Part shown: positions 5,909-6,829 of the stretch, piece after piece | Numbering within the stretch: position 1 is the stretch's first letter | Layout: each line of letters begins with the position of its first letter | Source of the DNA: Chloroflexota bacterium | GTDB taxonomy: Bacteria > Chloroflexota > Dormibacteria > Aeolococcales > Aeolococcaceae | Assembly (NCBI GenBank): GCA_003491925.1 | Contig: DNAU01000018.1 | Span: forward strand, 1 to 6,829 | DNA length: 6,829 bases | Direction of reading: 5' to 3' | Translations under genes and position numbers: made by a program | Notes under the pieces: model-generated | The model's input: the letters and a program-made list of their open reading frames with translations, nothing else | The model's database searches: none | Told to the model about the DNA's origin: nothing

Positions 5909-6696
5909 CCGGCAGTGCACCCGCCGCCGCCAGCCTGCCGAGCGGGGCCGGGCCGCGACCGGTCAGCCTGGAGCTCCGCGGCATCGAGGGCCTGCCCGAG
6001 ATCGCCCCGGGGGACGACCTGGGCCGGCTGATCTCGGAGCGGGCCGGTGAGCTCCTCCCCGGCGACGTCCTGGTGGTCGCCCAGAAGGTCGTCTCCAAGG
6101 CCGAGGGGCGGCTCATGAGCCTCGATGCGGTCGTGGTGAGTCTCCGCGCGCGGGAGCTTGCCGAGGGCCTCCACGCCGATCCGCGGATGGTCCAGGTTGT
6201 CCTCGACGAGAGCGTCCGCGTGGTGCGGAGCGACCGCGTCCTGATCGTCGAGACCCGCCACGGGTACGTCTGCGCCAACGCGGGGGTCGACCGGTCCAAC
6301 GTCCCCGGGACCGACCTGGTCTGCCTCCTCCCGCTCGACTGCGATCGGAGCGCCGAGGGACTGCGGGAGCGCATCGGGCAGGCGGCCGGGGTCGATGTCG
6401 GGGTGGTGATCAGCGACACCTTCGGCCGGCCGTGGCGACTTGGCCTCTGCAACGTCGCCCTGGGGGTGGCCGGCATGCCGGCGGCCGTCGACTACCGGGG
6501 GAGTGCGGACGACTTCGGCATGCCCCTCCACGCCACCGTCATCGCGACCGCCGACGAGGTCGCCGCCGCCGCGGAGCTGGTGATGGGCAAGACCCGCCGC
6601 GTCCCCGCCGTGGTGGTCCGAGGCCTGGGGCTCGACGGCGACGCCGGGAGCGGGCAGGAGCTGGTGCGCCCCGCCGACCTCGACCTCTTCCGGTGA
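5905..6696 (+). CDS. cofE: Coenzyme F420:L-glutamate ligase, single-domain CofE
   Basis: The 263-residue cytoplasmic enzyme adds gamma-linked glutamates to F420-0 using GTP and divalent metal. Family motifs appear in order: KVVSKAEGR (61-69), [14 protein letters not shown] (120-133), [10 protein letters not shown] (141-150), SDTFGRPWR (170-178, with D171 and T172 as likely metal-site residues), VALGVAG (184-190), [10 protein letters not shown] (196-205) and [15 protein letters not shown] (215-229). The length matches archaeal-type stand-alone CofE and is far shorter than mycobacterial FbiB (about 450 residues), which carries an extra C-terminal FMN-binding reductase domain. The GTG start sits in a GTGA overlap with the cofC stop, implying translational coupling. 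The first 18 or so residues are Ala/Pro/Gly/Ser-rich and not part of the conserved fold. The cofD start lies 29 nt after the stop. Confidence 0.92.
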   Translation: MTGSAPAAASLPSGAGPRPVSLELRGIEGLPEIAPGDDLGRLISERAGELLPGDVLVVAQKVVSKAEGRLMSLDAVVVSLRARELAEGLHADPRMVQVVLDESVRVVRSDRVLIVETRHGYVCANAGVDRSNVPGTDLVCLLPLDCDRSAEGLRERIGQAAGVDVGVVISDTFGRPWRLGLCNVALGVAGMPAAVDYRGSADDFGMPLHATVIATADEVAAAAELVMGKTRRVPAVVVRGLGLDGDAGSGQELVRPADLDLFR

Positions 6697-6725
6697 CGCC
6701 GCGAAGGTCGCGCGGTGGGGCCGCC

Positions 6726-6829
6726 ATGAAGGTGGCCGTCCTCGCCGGGGGCACGGGGGCGGCCCGCCTCGCCCGCGGGCTGGCGGGCGCCCTCCCGCCC
6801 GGGCAGCTCAGCGTGATCACCAACACCGC
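6726..6829 (+). CDS. cofD: 2-phospho-L-lactate transferase CofD/FbiA, N-terminal fragment
   Basis: Only 34 codons plus two bases lie before the window ends. The peptide opens MKVAVLAGGTGAARLARGLA and continues to SVITNT. This matches the CofD/FbiA start, where a GGxGxxR loop (GGTGAAR, 8-14) binds the activated donor and is followed by a V-x-NTGDD-type strand; here the fragment stops at ITNT. CofD transfers the phospholactyl or enolpyruvyl group from the CofC product to Fo. GGTGGGG (6714-6720) lies 5 nt before the ATG. The position after cofC and cofE completes the expected trio and supports the call despite the short fragment. Confidence 0.85.
   Translation, partial: MKVAVLAGGTGAARLARGLAGALPPGQLSVITNT

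Noticed and set aside
5222..5920. A 233-residue N-terminal extension of the chelatase ATPase
   Set aside because: This part is antisense to cofC. Family similarity starts at the ATG at 5221, which has a good Shine-Dalgarno.
5155..6531. Long minus-strand frames opposite cofC and cofE (458 and 251 residues)
   Set aside because: They oppose two well-supported genes and encode Arg/Ala/Pro/Ser-rich shadow sequence without motifs.

Overview
The window is GC-rich bacterial DNA with densely packed genes. It looks like a free-living Actinobacteriota-type organism or another high-GC monoderm such as Chloroflexota/Dormibacterota. The reasons are a lipoprotein-type sugar-binding protein, a run of three coenzyme F420 biosynthesis genes, GTG starts, 4-bp gene overlaps and a possible leaderless promoter. 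The exact taxon cannot be read from the sequence. No rRNA, tRNA, CRISPR array, insertion sequence or phage gene was seen.

Left part (1-3136) is a sugar uptake locus. On the minus strand a XylF-like sugar-binding lipoprotein (274-1566) is followed by the first 24 codons of the next gene (1-73), probably the sugar ABC-transporter ATPase. The 200-bp gap between them holds two hairpins, one followed by a T6 tract, which could lower expression of the downstream gene. Divergent from xylF is a ROK-family transcriptional regulator (1880-3136). The 313-bp divergent intergenic region carries two ACCC-N4-GGGT palindromes with centres 53 bp apart, good candidates for operators of that regulator.

Middle part (3169-5221) is a minus-strand pair: a ChlI/BchI-type AAA+ metal-chelatase ATPase and, one nucleotide after its stop, an aldose 1-epimerase (mutarotase). 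The epimerase converges on the ROK gene across 32 bp that contain a 7-bp hairpin. It carries a perfect in-frame 27-bp tandem duplication near its N-terminus.

Right part (5288-6829) is a plus-strand F420 operon, divergent from chlI across 66 bp: cofC (nucleotidyltransferase), cofE (F420:gamma-glutamyl ligase, overlapping cofC by 4 bp) and the start of cofD (phospholactate transferase), cut by the window edge. CofC activates a three-carbon phosphoacid with GTP, CofD transfers it to Fo, and CofE adds glutamates. CofE is a single-domain form without the reductase domain of mycobacterial FbiB.

No clear undescribed system was found. The features most worth following are the paired palindromes, the 27-bp duplication, the intercistronic hairpins, and the unusual partnership of chlI with F420 genes and a mutarotase.
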